Shown in pieces: positions 4,978 to 5,466 of a stretch of 5,466 bases of DNA (its first letter is position 1; each line of letters begins with the position of its first letter). The notes below the pieces were generated by a model, which searched no databases, was not told the DNA's origin, and saw nothing but the letters and a program-made list of their open reading frames with translations. Origin of the DNA: Chlamydiia bacterium. GTDB lineage: Bacteria > Chlamydiota > Chlamydiia > Chlamydiales > FEN-1388. The position numbers and the translations under genes are program-made. Location: positions 1 to 5,466 of the forward strand of contig JAQGPK010000007.1 in assembly GCA_028293095.1 (NCBI GenBank), given 5' to 3'.

Positions 4978-4983
4978 TTGAGG

Positions 4984-5466
4984 ATGACACTGCAGGTTGG
5001 TAATAGGGATACTTTTACTGCTTCAAAAGCGGTTTTAGGTAATAAGGAGACTACTTTAGGAAGTAGGGTGCGTTCTGGAATTGAAGGGCTACGCTATTAT
5101 ATAGATTGGACTTTTCTAAATGAGTGTAAGGGCCAGAAGGCAGAGCTATTTACAAGATATCTGAAAGATGCACCACGCCATGTATCGATACGAGAGGCCT
5201 TGAATGATGCTCGAACAGTGACCGTTAAGACCTTTCTTAAAGATGTAAAAGGCTCAGTTGATAGCCGTATTCGGAAACTCAAAAATGAGCTGCTTGCGTT
5301 TCAGCTAGGAATGGATGCGGTACTTTTCGATCTTCCTTGCAATGCTGGGTTTTTAAAGTTTGCCTCTTCTCCTCCACTTGAGCGCTACCTCTTTGAATAC
5401 AATCATCAACTGCAAGTAGACCCTTTAACACAAGAGATCCAGATTTTGGCAGACGGCAAGTACATG
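4984..5466 (+). CDS. Unrecognised protein, 3'-truncated (N-terminal 161 codons)
   Basis: The frame is open from an ATG with a good SD to the last base, so the gene continues past the window. I do not recognise the family. Residues 1-30 are rich in Thr, Ser, Gly and Asn with no hydrophobic core, so there is no Sec signal. Composition of this sort is seen in type III secreted proteins but is not diagnostic. Residues 34-50 include GLRYYIDWTFL. Residues 70-115 are basic and probably helical (SIREALNDARTVTVKTFL, then a Lys/Arg-rich stretch). Residues 116-125 hold FQLGMDAVLFDLP. The end is a mixed alpha/beta segment with DPLTQEIQILADGKYM. Its composition is like its neighbours, with no sign of foreign origin. 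It is divergent from the DUF892 gene across a 467-bp gap, so it is probably the first gene of its transcript. The CDS is likely; the function is unknown. Confidence 0.8.
   Translation, partial: MTLQVGNRDTFTASKAVLGNKETTLGSRVRSGIEGLRYYIDWTFLNECKGQKAELFTRYLKDAPRHVSIREALNDARTVTVKTFLKDVKGSVDSRIRKLKNELLAFQLGMDAVLFDLPCNAGFLKFASSPPLERYLFEYNHQLQVDPLTQEIQILADGKYM

Larger units (their letters stand above)
4577..4983. other. Non-coding region between the divergent DUF892 gene and the 4984 gene
   Basis: I found no credible gene on either strand in these 407 bp. The left part is very AT-rich and holds the DUF892 promoter and an inverted repeat. The middle (about 4757-4825) switches to a G-rich stretch followed by TTGCAA repeats. 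The right part leads to the SD of the next gene. No strong plus-strand promoter stands out; TTGGCG at 4878-4883 with a poor -10 near 4900 is the best I see. Confidence 0.6.

Noticed and set aside
5097..5282. 61-aa minus-strand open frame
   Set aside because: It is antisense to the gene starting at 4984, which has a good SD and an uninterrupted frame to the window end.

Overview
The window is AT-rich (about 40% G+C by eye) and bacterial: compact genes, clear Shine-Dalgarno (SD) sequences and Rho-independent terminators. The gene set is unusual. It holds a SET-domain methyltransferase-like protein, a helical-repeat protein with an F-box-like segment, and a GNAT acetyltransferase with a Sec signal peptide. 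A ferritin-like DUF892 protein and two unrecognised genes cut by the window edges complete it. Eukaryote-like domains of this kind are typical of intracellular bacteria of protists. An environmental chlamydia (Parachlamydia/Simkania/Waddlia type) fits best, and a Legionella/Coxiella-type organism is the main alternative. No rRNA or marker gene is present, so the taxonomy is inference.

Layout: (1) 1-801 (+), 3' part of a gene that may encode a P-loop kinase-like protein. (2) 857-1750 (-), exported PF12746-type GNAT acetyltransferase, convergent with (1), with its own terminator at 803-826. (3) 1903-3282 (-), 459-aa alpha-helical repeat protein, separated from (2) by a terminator at 1829-1850. 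(4) 3471-3806 (+), small SET-domain protein, divergent from (3). (5) 3941-4516 (-), DUF892/YciF-like ferritin-fold protein, convergent with (4), with a strong terminator at 3876-3911. (6) 4517-4983, a 467-bp regulatory and repeat-rich intergenic region. (7) 4984 to the window end (+), N-terminal 161 codons of an unrecognised protein.

Every gene appears to be its own transcription unit; there is no multi-gene operon and no sign of a defence system, CRISPR array, tRNA/rRNA or intact mobile element. The common thread is probably host interaction (SET, F-box-like and secreted acetyltransferase proteins) rather than a shared pathway. The points most worth following are the signal peptide on an acetyl-CoA-dependent enzyme, the near-identical 64-codon duplication in the helical-repeat gene, the missing C-terminal tyrosines in the SET protein, and a leader hairpin before the DUF892 gene whose arms are an anti-SD and an SD sequence.
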